A stretch of 64,000 bases of DNA from Acidiphilium sp. C61 (GTDB lineage: Bacteria > Pseudomonadota > Alphaproteobacteria > Acetobacterales > Acetobacteraceae), in contig NZ_CACTIA010000004.1 in assembly GCF_902712915.1 (NCBI RefSeq), positions 62,001 to 126,000 on the forward strand, given 5' to 3'. The position numbers and the translations under genes are program-made. This document shows, in pieces, positions 15,906 to 28,000 of this stretch; positions within the stretch are counted from its first letter, which is position 1, and each line of letters opens with the position of its first letter. Below the pieces are notes generated by a model. It saw nothing but the letters and a program-made list of their open reading frames with translations. It had not been told where the DNA came from and searched no databases.

Positions 15906-18794
15906 ATGAGCGACGAACCTGCGGATGAACTGGGCTTCAGCCCGCCGCTGGCCGATGACGGCCAGTTGGCGCTTCCTGGCTTTGGCGACCTATTTTCTCT
16001 TGACCCACTCACCGGGTCTGAAGGCGCGTCCGTCGAACAGGATGATCATGATGGCAGCGCAGTCGTCGATCAGTTTCAGTTTGACGGCTTCGGGTTCGAT
16101 GTCTATCAGCCCGCACCGCAGCCGGCTGCCGGACACACCCCCTCGCCGCACCCGGGACCCAGCGGCGAGATCGCAGTCTCGAAGGCGTCACCGCGCGCGC
16201 CGCATCGCTTCAAGGACGTCCGGATACAGCTCCAGGCCCCCGAGCTGACAACGCGCGGCGGCAGGATGCTCGTCAACCTCATGGTCGAGAACGGCGGCGA
16301 GGTTGAATTCGACCGGGCCTGGTGCCGTACATCGATGCTGGAATACCGGGGACAATGGCTGTCTGCGGAGGGGTCATATGCGAAGAACCAGAAGACGGGG
16401 CTGGTCGAGATGCGCCTGGATCGCGTCACTCCTGGCTTCCCAAGGAGTCCCGCCGCGAGCGCGATCCTGCTGAGCGAGATTCTCCTTCCTGTGATGCTGA
16501 CCTGGACTGTCGACGCCCAGTCGATGGTGGAGCGCCGCACTTTCTGGGGCAACAAGATCTCCGAGTTCGTCTTCAGCCAGCCGCCCGGCGCGCTGGAGAG
16601 GCTGCTGTCCGACATCTCTCCATGCCTGGACAAACTTGCAACGACCGACGAGCAGAAAGCTGGCCTTGCCCGGGCTTGGTTCGATGCTGCCGGGCCCAGC
16701 CGTCTCGATGTCGTTCTCAAGGACGCCGGCTTCAACGAGGACGAGCGCAAACGGATCATCCAGCGCTGGCGCGAGAAATCCTATGAGGTGCTGCGTCAGA
16801 ATCCCTACGCGATCGTCTCGATGGGGTTCACGGTCGACCGTGCCGAGACGCTGGTCGAGCCCCTCGCATCCAGCCCCGACCGTGGGATGAAGCTGGTCGC
16901 TCACCTGCGGGATGCCCTGAACCGCCTCCAGGGAGAGACCGGCTCTACGGCAATCTCACTCGAGATCATGCTCTCCGGTTTGATGGCTGCCGAGGCCGTA
17001 TCGGTGCCTGACGTAAAGGAGGTGGTCGATCTCGTGCACGCGGCGCGCCGGGATCTTGATGTCGCCGTTGTGGCCGCGGATCGACGGAATTACTGCGGAG
17101 TGGGGCGCAACATCATGGCCGAGGTGCGCTTTGCCCGCTACATCGCCGGTCGCCTGAACGAGGCGCGACAGAAGCGGGCGCGGGACCCGCAATCCTACCA
17201 GCAGAAGTACGACAGGGCGCTGAAATATGCACAGGCCGCCCTCGCTGCCATGATGCCTGGCAAGCCGGTCGACCAGACCCAGGCAGAGGCGGTGGCGCTA
17301 TCAGCCATCGAGCCGGTGTCCGTTCTTACGGGCGGCCCCGGCACTGGCAAGAGCACAGTCAGCAAGGCTCTCGTTGAGGTGCTGGAAAAAATGGCGGCTG
17401 AACGGCCGGCATCCGAGCGCGGCAAGATCGTACTCATGAGTCCAACCGGGCAGGCTGCGATCAGACTGGCCAAGATGTCTGGCCGGGAAGCCGCGACCAT
17501 GCATCGGGCGCTCGGGATCATCCCCAGCGATCTCGATCCAGGGGATTTCGAGGTCCGGGAGCACTTCTCCCCGAACGATATCTTCGTTGTCGACGAGGCA
17601 TCCATGGTCGACAGTCAGCTCGCGGAAGCCTTGATCCGCGCCGCGCCGACCCGGCCCGGTCCAGGCTTCCGCATCATCCTGATCGGCGACGATTCACAGC
17701 TGGATCCGGTCGGGCCAGGCCGGCCGTTTGCAGATATCCTGGCCGCCTGCAACGGCAGCGCGGCGCGGGTGCCGTTCACAAGGCTGACCAAAGTGCACCG
17801 GCAGGATGACAAGGGCGGCATCGCCATCGGAGCGGCGAGGGTCCGTCAGCGCGAGGCACCGGTGATACGCCAGGCAGCCGGGATCGCATCCGTACCCGAC
17901 GGCGCGGTTGGGTTGCTCCCGGCGCAGGCCAACCAGGTGACCCGGATGATTCGCCGCGAATTTGCGGCAATGCTGGAGCGCGGAGAAGACCCGGCCAATA
18001 CCGCGGTGGTGTTAACCCCGATGCGAAAGGGGCCTGGCGGTGTCTACGAGCTGAACGCCGCCCTGTCGAATGTCCTGAATCCGAATGGCGAACCGATCAT
18101 GAGCGAAGACCGATGGAGGGGCGACGGCCCGATCCCGCGGGTCGGAGACCGCGTGGTGATGGGGTCCAGGGTGGTGCAGCGAACGCGCGGAACGGATCAC
18201 GGCACTGAGATCGTCAACTCGGCGACCGGGCGGATCCTCGAAAGGCTGGAGAAGGGCCGGGTGGCCGTCGAATTCGACGGACTCGGCCGGATAGAGCTCG
18301 ATGCCATGCATCAGAAGGCTCTGATGATCGGCTACGCGATCACGATTCACAAATCACAGGGCTCGCAATACCCGAACGTCTTCATGCCGGTGTTGCTGAA
18401 CCAGTCGTCGATGCTGGAAAACCGTCTGCTCTACACCGGCTGGACAAGAGCCATGAACCGTCTGTTGCTGGTTGGCGACATGAATGCGATCAACCTCGCG
18501 ATCTCGTCCGACAAGAGCAAGTTGCGCCGGACCGTCCTGGGCAAACTTCTCGAAGAATGCCTGATGCCCGATCCGGTCGCGATGCCTCTGATTGTCCAGG
18601 AGCAGGCCAGCCCGGACGATCTCGACCTGTTCACGCAGTCATACTTTCATGCTCAGGGGGCCACCGAAGACGAGGTGGACCTGCAAGACGTCATGCGTGA
18701 GACAGGTCACGCCGGGTCGCCCTCGACAAGCCCGCACCCGGAAGTGGCACCGATGTTCGAGAATATGAATTTCATCGACCTTCCGTCGCCCTGA
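15906..18794 (+). CDS. RecD2-like SF1B DNA helicase
   Basis: 962 residues. Walker A GGPGTGKST (~473-481), Walker B FVVDEASMVD (~559), LIGDDSQLDPVGPG (motif III), GYAITIHKSQGSQ (~808, the RecD-type motif V/SH3 region) and LLYTGWTRA (motif VI) identify a RecD/TraA-type 5'-3' helicase. Residues ~130-440 are the N-terminal extension typical of RecD2. The first ~100 residues are disordered and contain QLALPGFGDLF, which resembles a sliding-clamp binding peptide (inference). The C-terminus ends NFIDLPSP. No RecB/RecC genes accompany it, so it probably works alone in repair or replication restart. Confidence 0.9.
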   Translation: MSDEPADELGFSPPLADDGQLALPGFGDLFSLDPLTGSEGASVEQDDHDGSAVVDQFQFDGFGFDVYQPAPQPAAGHTPSPHPGPSGEIAVSKASPRAPHRFKDVRIQLQAPELTTRGGRMLVNLMVENGGEVEFDRAWCRTSMLEYRGQWLSAEGSYAKNQKTGLVEMRLDRVTPGFPRSPAASAILLSEILLPVMLTWTVDAQSMVERRTFWGNKISEFVFSQPPGALERLLSDISPCLDKLATTDEQKAGLARAWFDAAGPSRLDVVLKDAGFNEDERKRIIQRWREKSYEVLRQNPYAIVSMGFTVDRAETLVEPLASSPDRGMKLVAHLRDALNRLQGETGSTAISLEIMLSGLMAAEAVSVPDVKEVVDLVHAARRDLDVAVVAADRRNYCGVGRNIMAEVRFARYIAGRLNEARQKRARDPQSYQQKYDRALKYAQAALAAMMPGKPVDQTQAEAVALSAIEPVSVLTGGPGTGKSTVSKALVEVLEKMAAERPASERGKIVLMSPTGQAAIRLAKMSGREAATMHRALGIIPSDLDPGDFEVREHFSPNDIFVVDEASMVDSQLAEALIRAAPTRPGPGFRIILIGDDSQLDPVGPGRPFADILAACNGSAARVPFTRLTKVHRQDDKGGIAIGAARVRQREAPVIRQAAGIASVPDGAVGLLPAQANQVTRMIRREFAAMLERGEDPANTAVVLTPMRKGPGGVYELNAALSNVLNPNGEPIMSEDRWRGDGPIPRVGDRVVMGSRVVQRTRGTDHGTEIVNSATGRILERLEKGRVAVEFDGLGRIELDAMHQKALMIGYAITIHKSQGSQYPNVFMPVLLNQSSMLENRLLYTGWTRAMNRLLLVGDMNAINLAISSDKSKLRRTVLGKLLEECLMPDPVAMPLIVQEQASPDDLDLFTQSYFHAQGATEDEVDLQDVMRETGHAGSPSTSPHPEVAPMFENMNFIDLPSP

Positions 18795-18817
18795 AAGCCA
18801 GTTCCGGAATTTTCCCT

Positions 18818-18847
18818 TTGCTCTGTGACTGGCATTGCCGGTATTGT
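18818..18847 (+). promoter_or_regulatory. promoter of the DotE-like gene, leaderless spacing
   Basis: TTGCTC, 18 bases, TATTGT, then six bases to the ATG at 18854; there is no ribosome site. Confidence 0.42.
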
Positions 18848-18853
18848 TTTTGT

Positions 18854-19855
18854 ATGACAACCCGACCGAACCACGCCAGTCGCCCCAATACCGCGCTCAT
18901 TCGCGCCACGCTCTTCGGAACCCTGTTCGTCGCGGGATGGCCATCACTTGCTCATGCGGCGACTGGTAGCGACACAGTTGGCAGCGCCATTCAATACGCG
19001 CTGAGCAGCACGATCAACGCTGCCGCCCACCTGATCATCCTGCTGGCCTTCCTGGCCGGGATCTACCTCCTCGGATCGGGCCTGATGCTTCTCTACGAGG
19101 CGTCCGATCAGAACCGAGGAACCGGGATGAGGGAGGGCGTGCTCAAGCTGCTCGCCGGTAGCGCGCTCTGCGCCCTGCCCGCCCTGCTCGGGATCAGCGT
19201 CGAGACGATCCTGAATACCGCGGTCTATGGCGGGTCGACCAGCGCCCCGATCGGCGCGGTCCAGTCTTGCGTCAGCATCAGCGGCAGCATCCCGATGACG
19301 TGCGTGCTGAAGAATATCGCTTCCAACGTGGTGCCGATCGCGACCGAGGCGGCTTTCGTGATCTGCTGGGTCGTGGCCCTGATCCTGCTGTTCAACACCG
19401 TATATGGTCTGGCTGTATCTCAAGGCCGCGGCGGATCGGCGGCGCCCCAGTACTGGAAACTGAAGCTGGTGGCGGCTGGTATCTTGGCCAATCTGCCGAT
19501 CTTCCTCGAAATCATCGCCAATACGCTGGGCATCCACACAGGGACGGTGAATGCCAGCGGCTTCCAGGGAATGAGCGGTGGACAGGTGTCGAGCATCCTG
19601 GCCTATGCACCGAGCGGCGTCTCGGGACAGCTCGCGCAGTACACCCAGGAGATCAGCTACGGCTTTGTGATCATCTCGATGTTCGGGATTTTCTATGCGC
19701 TGTATGGCCTCGCGCTCCTGATGAACCCGCAGTCGAATAAATCGAAATTCGACATCGCCTGGCACATTATCGGCGGCGTCGCTCTCGCAAATCCGAATTA
19801 TTCCGTGTGTCTGCTCGTAAATACGCTGATGGGATCGAAATTCGGATTTTGCTGA
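18854..19855 (+). CDS. DotE/IcmC-like conjugation membrane protein
   Basis: 333 residues from the ATG at 18854. A signal peptide ending near PSLAHA leads into a polytopic membrane protein made of three copies of a ~60-residue unit: helix, G-L-x-L-L, a short charged loop, then a second helix ending in a conserved N-T-L-G or similar (units ~50-120, ~165-230, ~265-330). The first unit (LAGIYLLGSGLMLLYEASDQ) resembles IcmC/DotE proteins of Dot/Icm-type systems and TraQ-like proteins of I-type plasmids. It fits the PilV-like, transglycosylase and DsbC-like genes at the left edge. The exact orthologue cannot be fixed by eye. Confidence 0.68.
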   Translation: MTTRPNHASRPNTALIRATLFGTLFVAGWPSLAHAATGSDTVGSAIQYALSSTINAAAHLIILLAFLAGIYLLGSGLMLLYEASDQNRGTGMREGVLKLLAGSALCALPALLGISVETILNTAVYGGSTSAPIGAVQSCVSISGSIPMTCVLKNIASNVVPIATEAAFVICWVVALILLFNTVYGLAVSQGRGGSAAPQYWKLKLVAAGILANLPIFLEIIANTLGIHTGTVNASGFQGMSGGQVSSILAYAPSGVSGQLAQYTQEISYGFVIISMFGIFYALYGLALLMNPQSNKSKFDIAWHIIGGVALANPNYSVCLLVNTLMGSKFGFC

Positions 19856-19894
19856 CCGGGCACGTCGTCCCGGCCAGCAAGCCGAAAAAAATCC

Positions 19895-22087
19895 TTAAAG
19901 CGTGAGCCGCAGCATGCTGCTGACGGCTCGATTCCTGGCATCCACAGCCGGGTTGATCACACGGCCGATCTGCCTGATCTCGGGCAGCTGCGACAGCCCG
20001 TCCAGAGACAGGCTGCGCCATTTCTTGCCGAGGCACTGGCGCCAGACCTGCAAGATGCCCTCGACTTCATCATCCTTCATCCAGTCATAGCCACAGATGT
20101 GGTGGACGCGATCCCTCAGGATCGCACGAGCGGGCGCAGCCACTGCCGCAGCAGGGGGCTGATTGTCATCGAAAGCGCCATAGCGATCAGTGACCTGTTC
20201 GTGTGTGAAGCCCCGCAGTGCCTCGGCGTTGAAGCGAAGCCGGCCGGCCGCGGCCTGTGCGTAGAACCAGGCCAGTGCTTCCTGGCCTTCCGGCGGCGGG
20301 ACCTGGTTCGAGAAGTACCGGTATTCGACCGTCTCGAGATCCTGCTGGTCGCCCTTGTCCGGGTCAAAGCCCTTGACGCAGGCAGTTCCGAGCCGGGAAT
20401 AGCGCCCCGCGATCGGCATCCGCACGGACAGGATGTGGGTCCCGCCGAGGCAGCGGTTCACATTGTAGCCGTTCATCGATGCGCAGCAGTGGTTGAGGCC
20501 GAAGGCACCGAACGGGTCACGCTTGTTGGCTCCCTCGTAATAGAGAAGGCGGTCGCTGTTCAGATCCACGATCCAAGCCCCGTTCGGCGCCTGGACGGGC
20601 TCCATCCAGGCCGGCCATGTCACCTGCTTCGCGGGCACATCCAGGCCAAGCCGCTTCCTGATGTCGTCACCATCCCTGATGATGATCTCCAAATTGGGCG
20701 CGCCCGCCTCGATCAACTTGCTCCGCTCGGCCTCGGCATGGACATTATACCGATGCAGGGTTTCGGCGATGGAGATGAGGTTGCGGTCGTTGACTGTCAT
20801 TGATGTCGCCAGGACCAGTCCGGCCGCATCCGCAGCGTCGGGGATGGTGTTGATCCGGTCCCGACGGGAAACCCTTGCTGCCACCGGGAGAACCAACTGG
20901 TTCTTGGCGCTTTCGACCATTGCCACGATATCGTGCAGGCCGCTGGCGAGCGTCGCCCTCGCGGTCCGGTTCGGATCGATCTTCAGCGACAACCACTGAA
21001 GGCACGACACGGGGTTGGCCTGGATGTTCTCTTCCTGAATCGCCGCCGGCGCGACGGCTATTGCCGTTTCGGCCCCCTGCCCCTTCGCCACGGCTTCAAG
21101 CTTTTTGCCAAGAGCCAGGAGGCGATGGCCATCCTCCTCGCTGATGTCGGCCGGCATGCGACCGTCGGAGAGCGCTGCGACAACCTTGGCGCTGAACCCG
21201 GTCCAGTCGCCTTTGCTGTCCTTGAACAGGGAGGCGAGGGTGACGCCATACGCCATGGTCAGAGGGACGGCCATGTCAATCAGGTCGGCGAGGGCCTGCA
21301 GCTTGACTGCGTCCGCCTTGGGGATGAAATCGGGCGGCAGGGTAGCGATCTCCCGGCAGAAGGCGACCGGGTCGAGCACGCCAGTATCGAGGGACACTCC
21401 GCGCAGGCGGGCGAGCAGTTTTGCGTTGACGCCTGAAATGTCGGAGAGCGCCTCGGCCAGAGAGGCACCCGTATCGACCGTCTTCGCGAGCAGGCCAACG
21501 CGGGCGATCAACACGCTGTAGAGCGGCCATACCTCCATCGCCTGGCGGCGCCATTCGCGGTGTGGCGTGTCCTCCGTATAATAGCGGTAGGCGATCGCGT
21601 CATTGATCCCACCAGCCATGCCGATGATCCGAAGGACCTCCAGGTCGATCGGCTTATCGGCCTCGCCGGGCCGGGCATGAAAGCCGACAAGCATGTCCGT
21701 CATGCTCGCCGTGATGACCGCCTGCATCTGGCGGATCACCCGATCTGCCGGCAGGCGCGTGGCAATGGCCGTGCCGAGACTTCGTGCGACCTCCGAGATG
21801 AAGCCTCGCGCCGCCTCTTTGGCCAGCAGACAGGGCTCGTCGAGCAACATCCGGGAGATTTCCTGACTCCGGGCCAGGGCCGGGGCGAGCCAGGGCGCGT
21901 CTGCATATGCCGCCATGTGCAGAGCCGCGTCACGGATGCCGACGCTAAGCCATCCACCCTCGCCGCGGCGAAACACGACGTAGCGACCACCGTCATAATC
22001 GGCGACTTCCGGACGGAGAGCCTCGACATGACGGTCAAGGATCTCCTTCATTGCCGCTGCGAGTTCTTTGGGATCCATATCACTCAC
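19895..22087 (-). CDS. large unknown protein, possibly PcfJ-like
   Basis: 730 residues, with a GTG start at 22087 (ATG at 22078 also possible). No P-loop or obvious catalytic motif. In the last third, FGLNHCCASMNGYNVNRC followed by LGGTHILSVRMP loosely matches the H-C-V ... S-V-R pattern of PcfJ-like proteins of conjugative plasmids; this is weak. It starts four bases after the stop of the 2142-aa helicase gene and so is co-translated with it, suggesting a shared job. Confidence 0.55.
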   Translation of the reverse strand: MSDMDPKELAAAMKEILDRHVEALRPEVADYDGGRYVVFRRGEGGWLSVGIRDAALHMAAYADAPWLAPALARSQEISRMLLDEPCLLAKEAARGFISEVARSLGTAIATRLPADRVIRQMQAVITASMTDMLVGFHARPGEADKPIDLEVLRIIGMAGGINDAIAYRYYTEDTPHREWRRQAMEVWPLYSVLIARVGLLAKTVDTGASLAEALSDISGVNAKLLARLRGVSLDTGVLDPVAFCREIATLPPDFIPKADAVKLQALADLIDMAVPLTMAYGVTLASLFKDSKGDWTGFSAKVVAALSDGRMPADISEEDGHRLLALGKKLEAVAKGQGAETAIAVAPAAIQEENIQANPVSCLQWLSLKIDPNRTARATLASGLHDIVAMVESAKNQLVLPVAARVSRRDRINTIPDAADAAGLVLATSMTVNDRNLISIAETLHRYNVHAEAERSKLIEAGAPNLEIIIRDGDDIRKRLGLDVPAKQVTWPAWMEPVQAPNGAWIVDLNSDRLLYYEGANKRDPFGAFGLNHCCASMNGYNVNRCLGGTHILSVRMPIAGRYSRLGTACVKGFDPDKGDQQDLETVEYRYFSNQVPPPEGQEALAWFYAQAAAGRLRFNAEALRGFTHEQVTDRYGAFDDNQPPAAAVAAPARAILRDRVHHICGYDWMKDDEVEGILQVWRQCLGKKWRSLSLDGLSQLPEIRQIGRVINPAVDARNRAVSSMLRLTL

Positions 22088-22090
22088 CTG

Positions 22091-25000
22091 TCACGCCGCC
22101 TGCTGGCCCGGGGCGGGGGCATCGTCGTCATCACCGATGAAGCGCATCGCCGCCGGCACGGCGGCCGGAGCCGGAGCCGGCTGCTGAGCCGGCGGCCCCG
22201 CTTCCGGTTGCGCGGCACCACGCTGAGCCGGGGCACCCGGGCGACGCAGCCGATTACGTGCCACCCCAGCACCTCCAGCCACGTCGTCTTCATTGTCGGC
22301 GACCTCGTCCTCGACCTGCTGGACCGGCGCATCACCGCGCTCCGCCCGGGCGGCAAGCTTCGACGCCTCGCCGTTCCGAACCGCCTGGTCCTCGATGATC
22401 GCGGTGCGCATGGCGCCGTGGCCGTAGAACCGGATGTCGTGGCTGAGCATCAGCCCGAACACATCCCGGAATTCTTCGATCCCGAACTCGATCGAGGTGG
22501 TCGACCGCAGATCCTCACCAGCGAGGATCTGCGCGAGGTCCTCATGCGTCGCCTCGGCCAGCGCCTGCGAAACGACGCCGTTCAGGCGAAGCTCCTGACC
22601 ATAGATGTCAGCCATGCGGGTGCCGATCGTATGGTTGCGGATCTGGTAGTCGAGCCAGTCGCGGGTCCGCTCGGTGGCCGCAGCGAACATCTGCATGAAG
22701 TCGTCGCGATACGCCTCGTAGGCGGAGGAGCTGATATCCATGCGGGAGACGAAGGCCATCAGCCCGGTCGTGGTCCGGAACGTGCCGCGACGCAGGATCT
22801 CGATCATCAGGTCCGGGATCTGGAAGATGTCGATCTCGTGGTCCTGGACGCTCTGGTTGATGTCCAGCCGCACGATTTCGGTGTCGGTTACCCGGTTGAA
22901 CTTGACGTGGCTCTTGTCAATGCGCTGCTCGCCGTTCTTGACCGGCCGGAAGTAGGTTATGTCGGAACGCGCCCGGTTACGGGCGTTGGTCATGGTCATG
23001 AGGTACTCGTAGGCCGCCGGACTCGAGATCTCGGTCGGCACGTCCTCGATCCGGATATTCCGGTTCAGAAGGATGCCGCGCTGGACTACGCCGCCCGGGC
23101 CGGCCCAGGAGACCATGTGCCCATTCTTCAGGGTTTGGGCCATGACCAGGCCCTGCCAGATGTTGCCGATCAGGACGAGACCGCGGCGCATGCGGCTCGA
23201 CTCGTTGGCCTGGTCGAACTCGCGCAGCGCCTGATCTGCCGCCTCGCCGTTCAGGCCGTCCTGCACAGCGATGTCCGCATCGGAGAGCATTGTGCGGAGG
23301 TTCATGCGGCGGACCTCGACCTCGCCGGGCACCACGAGCTTCACATGGTATCCGCTCGGCGAGTGCGAGCGCCATGTGTCCTCGTAAACGCCGAGCGAGA
23401 TCGCGTTGACGCGGCCGGAGTCGATCAGGGTGCTGACCAGCTGGCCCGGCCGCAGGTTCTGGACCGACCAGCGGATGTTGTCGACCGAGGCGCGAATGCT
23501 CGCCAGCTTGGTGTTGCCGTTCGCGATCTCATCCTCCACCGAAAGGTTCGGCCGCATCCGGTAGAAGGCCATGGCGCTTTCCTCGATCATGTCGAGAGAG
23601 CGCAGGCTGATCGCGCCCATCGCCTTGCCACGAGCCTCGGCGACCATGCGCTCGAGTGCCACGCCGCGGATCGGCGATTGCGGGTACTCGGTCAGGATCT
23701 TCTGGATCAGGACCGGGCGGGTGAACGCGTTCCGGCCGGCTGCCGCCGTGTCGTCGATTCCGGAGAGCGGAACAACGGACTGCGGATGCACCTTGCCCTC
23801 GATCGTCTGGGCGCGGAGCGGGTTCTCGCCGCGGGCGTTCAGCTCCTCGACGGTCGCCTCGTACTCGCGCATCAGCGTCTCGATGACGCGCTTCTCCTCC
23901 TCGTGCGGCAGCATGACGAGGCGCTGGAACAGGCGGCCCATCTTCTCGAGCCCCTTGCGAGAGTCCTCGCTCTCTCCAGCCTGGCGGACGATCTGCAGCT
24001 GGCCAGCGACGTGGTGGCGCTGCGCCTGGCGGCGTTGGCCGTCCCCGGCCTGTCCTGCATTCTGGTCTGGTATCGGACGCGCGACACGGGCGCGGTCACG
24101 CTCGGCCTCTTCCTCGGCCCGGTGGTCTCCATAATGGCGAATGTTGGCGGGCTGAGGGGGCTCCCCGATGATCGCGTCATTCTCGATCCGCGCCACGACA
24201 TGCCCGCGCGGCTCCAGCCCGAGACGGGCATAGTACTCGGGGTGGGCGTTCAGGAATTGCGTCGCGACGAGATCGCCGATCACGTTGAGCATGTCGGGCA
24301 CATCGAGCGAGGACGAGCTCTTGCGGTTGCCCGTGACGCCGGCTGCCCAGGTCTTGATCTTGGTGTTGATCATCGACATCAGGTGCGTGTGGCAGGCAAG
24401 GCCCGTGTTCGGGAGGATGATTGTCCCCTTCGAAGTCATGCCGACGCGGGTCACGCGGCCATATGCCTGCAGCAGGAAGACGGCGTCGGCCGGCATGTCG
24501 CAGACGACCAGGGCGCGCGGGCGCTGGTCCGGGAAGCGCGACGAGGCATGCATGTCCGTGCCGACGGCACCCGACATGTTGATCACCATGCCATCGATCC
24601 GGTCCTCTTCCGGAGAAAGACCGTTGAAGCGCGCGAGGGACTCGATACGATCGGTGTCGCTGCGGCGGACGATCCGGCCATCAACGATGCGCCGGCTGCG
24701 ACCGGTGATCTCGCCCATCTTGTAGCCGGCCGCCTCGATCGTGCTGATGATCTCGTCGATCACGGCGCTGGAGAGGTCGGGGATGGCGTTGATCATGTCC
24801 TCGATACGCACGAGGTAGCCGCCCAGCCCCTCGGGCATCACCGGCAGAAGGGTTGCCTGCTCATTGACGGCCTCGACGCAGCCGACTGCCTCGACCCGGT
24901 TCAGGATCTCGTTGCGCAGCTCGGCCGCAAGGGGGTCAAGGAACTCTGCCTCGGCATAGCCGAACGTGATCGCGTCGTTGCGGCAGACATCGATACCGGC

Positions 25001-28000
25001 CTCGACGAGACGCGCGAAGGCGGCCCGGTCGTCCTCATGCGCGATGCGGTCGATTTCCGGGTCGGCGAGAATGAAACGACGGGCCTTGGCACCCATGTAG
25101 CCGCGCATGTCGGCCGGGTCTTGGGTGGTCGCGAGGAAGCCCCTCTTGCGGGCCTCGCGACGCAGCGCGGCGAGCCTTGCGCGTACCCGACGCGCCTCGA
25201 CCGGGTCAACCGCCGCTTCCGCCTCGGCCACCTGGCCGTCGGCAGCTCCCTCGACCTGGGCGGCCTGCTCGCCTTCGGCGGCCGCATGGTCGCGGCGGGC
25301 AGGCTGGTTGCGGTTGCGCTGTTGCGGCTCCTCGCCTTCGACCACGCGGCCGCGCAGGCTCATTCGGACGACGCGACGGAGGATGTCGCGGAACTGGGGA
25401 TCGATCGGCGCGTCAGGCGTGCCGGCCCGCTCGTTCTCCTCCTCGATGTCCCGCAGGATCGAAGAACCCGTGGTGTCGACCAGGATGATCGGCTTGATTC
25501 CCTTGTTGAGGAGGTCGACCGACAGGCTGATATTCTTCCGGGCATTGAGGGCCGCGACGAAGAGGCGGATCACCGAGTAGAGCGAGCCGCCCATCTTCCG
25601 CATGCGGATGTTGGGGATGTGGCCCAACAGTTCGCCGACCTCGACATTCTCGCGGCGGGCGGCCTCGACCTGGCGGCGCAGGACCGGGTCGGCGTCCAGG
25701 TAGGACTCGACCATCGCCGTGTTGGCCGCGTTGGCACGCTGCGACGCCATGCCGCTCATGTAGGCGATCTCAGAGAGGACCACCGCCATCGCGTCCTTCG
25801 CCGCGATGTTCTCCTCCATCTCGTCGGGCGTCGGCTCGACCGGGACGATCTCGGACGAGCCGAGCTTGTGCTCGCGGCGGACCATCGTGCCGGACTCAAC
25901 CATCGCGGCCGCAAGGGCCTCCTGCGCGGTTTCGCCGCCGCGCGCGAGGACCTTCGCCATGTTCCGTCGGGTCATCGAGGGCGGGAAGAGTTCGGGGTAC
26001 TGATTGATCTGCTCCGGGCCGCGGGCGTAGCTGCCGGAGGAGTCGATCACGAGCCCGGCCTGCTCGACGAGCTGGCGGATGGTCGCCCCGGTCTGGCTGT
26101 CCTGCGAGCCGTTCTGGCTCTCGTCGCGGATGAGCAGCGTCTTCTTGGTGACAACCTTCTTGATCCAGGCTGTTTTGCGCGCGCCGGAGCTGTCGTCGCG
26201 GCGCTCCTCGAAATGAGCCTTGCGACCCCGGCCGACCTTCACCTGCTTCACATCCGGGCGATTGAACTGCGAGTAGGTCGAGATGATCGTGTTGATCCCC
26301 TCGGGGAACGCCTCGCGCTCCATCGCTTCCATCCAGGCTTCACGCGGGAGGCCCATGGTGGTCACTTCGAGCGTATCCCGGTTGAAGATCTTCACCCCAT
26401 CATTGAGGACGGCAACGTTCATCCGGCTGAGCGCCCCGATGTCGCGGATGTCGCGCACCAGGTCGGAGATGTTCTGCGCACGCTCAGTGAGCAGGACAAC
26501 GTTTTCGATGCCGTCGAGGGCCCCGGACGCGCCGAGATAGGCCATCGTCGCACAGAACCGGCCCTTGCCGGTTCCCATCTCGTCCGCATTGAGGAAGCCA
26601 TGGACGCCCGAGAACTCGCGGACCTTGGATGCCATCACGACCGCATCGACCTGCTCGGCGCAGAGGATCTCGGGGAGGGTCTCCTTCGTCACTTCCATCC
26701 CGCCGACCCGCAGGGCATCGACGACGATCTGGTCGACGTCTCCAAACTGCTCCTTGAAGCGGCGAAACGCGGTGCGGAGCGGGTGGACGAGATTGACCGG
26801 GATCTGGGTGAACGGCTCCGTAGTCGCCGACATCGGCAGATTGATCGCCTGGAACTCGTTGACCGCAGCGGCCTCGCCGGAGCCGGTGCCGATGACCTCA
26901 TAGAACTTCTTGATCTTGCCGCGGCTGATGACGACCTCGGAAGTCCAGGACCAGAGATCCGCCCAGTCGATGATATGGCGCTTGCGCATCGCCGGCTCGG
27001 GCGCCTCGGGCAGGATTTCAGGTCGGCGCGCGCCGACCGAGACGAGCAGGGTTTCACGGCCCGGCACCGCAGTCATCGACCGGCCGAGGATGGCGCGACC
27101 CTCCACGGCATGGCGCCTGCCGATATGAGCCCAGAGATCGTCGGTCGAGCCTTCAGCCGGACGCGACCATGCAAAGACAAGGCGGGTAGCAGCGTCCTGA
27201 CGGCTCATGACGTCGAGCAGCGTGGCCTCGCCGACCGTCGTCGCCTGATAGCCATCGATCTCGACGGGCGCCTCGAGCGGCATCGCGTATTCGGGGCCGG
27301 AGAGATCGGCCAGGATCACCTGCGCGCTGTCGATCAGGCGCTCCTGCTGGCCGGCCCGGAAGCTGGGGATCACGCGGGCGTCGCCGTCCAGCGTACGGAC
27401 CATCGCGTTGCTGCCGATAGCCAGGACCAGATGGCGCTCGGCCTGCGGGATCGAGCGGACGATACGGGTCATCGCCAGTCGCGCGGCAAGCGGATTGGAT
27501 CCGGGCACCGAGCCCTTCGCGGCGATCTCGTAGGCGGCGCGGAAATCCTGCCGGCGGCGATGGTCGCCGCTCACATGGGCGCTAAGGCGGTCGAGCAGGG
27601 CCTCCTCGTGAAGCAGCCGGATATGTGCCGCGCGCTCGCCATCATTCTCGGCGCCGACGATGCGGATGAACTCGGCGATCGGATAGGTGCGATCCTCGCT
27701 ACCCAGTTGCTTGTCGATCAGGCCCTCGAGCAGAATGCGCAGCGAGACGTCACTGCGGGGGCGCATGAACAGTAGCTCGTCGGCGAGACTAGGGTCGCGG
27801 TCCGCCGGACCTTCGGCAACTGTCGACCCGGTGACGCGGAGGGCCTGATGCGACGGATACCAGGCATAGCGCCGTCCATCGGCATCCTCGTGTAGGGAGT
27901 ATTCATTGCGAATACGCCAGATCTCGCGGGTGTTCGCGGGGATCCGCTCGATGCGCTGGAAATTGAGGACCGAGCCGCGCGACTCGACGAAGTCCATCCG

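Noticed and set aside
21560..27775. 2071-codon open frame on the plus strand
   Set aside because: It is the shadow of the strawberry-notch helicase and its neighbour; composition is His/Arg/Asp-rich without domains, while the minus strand has clear helicase motifs.
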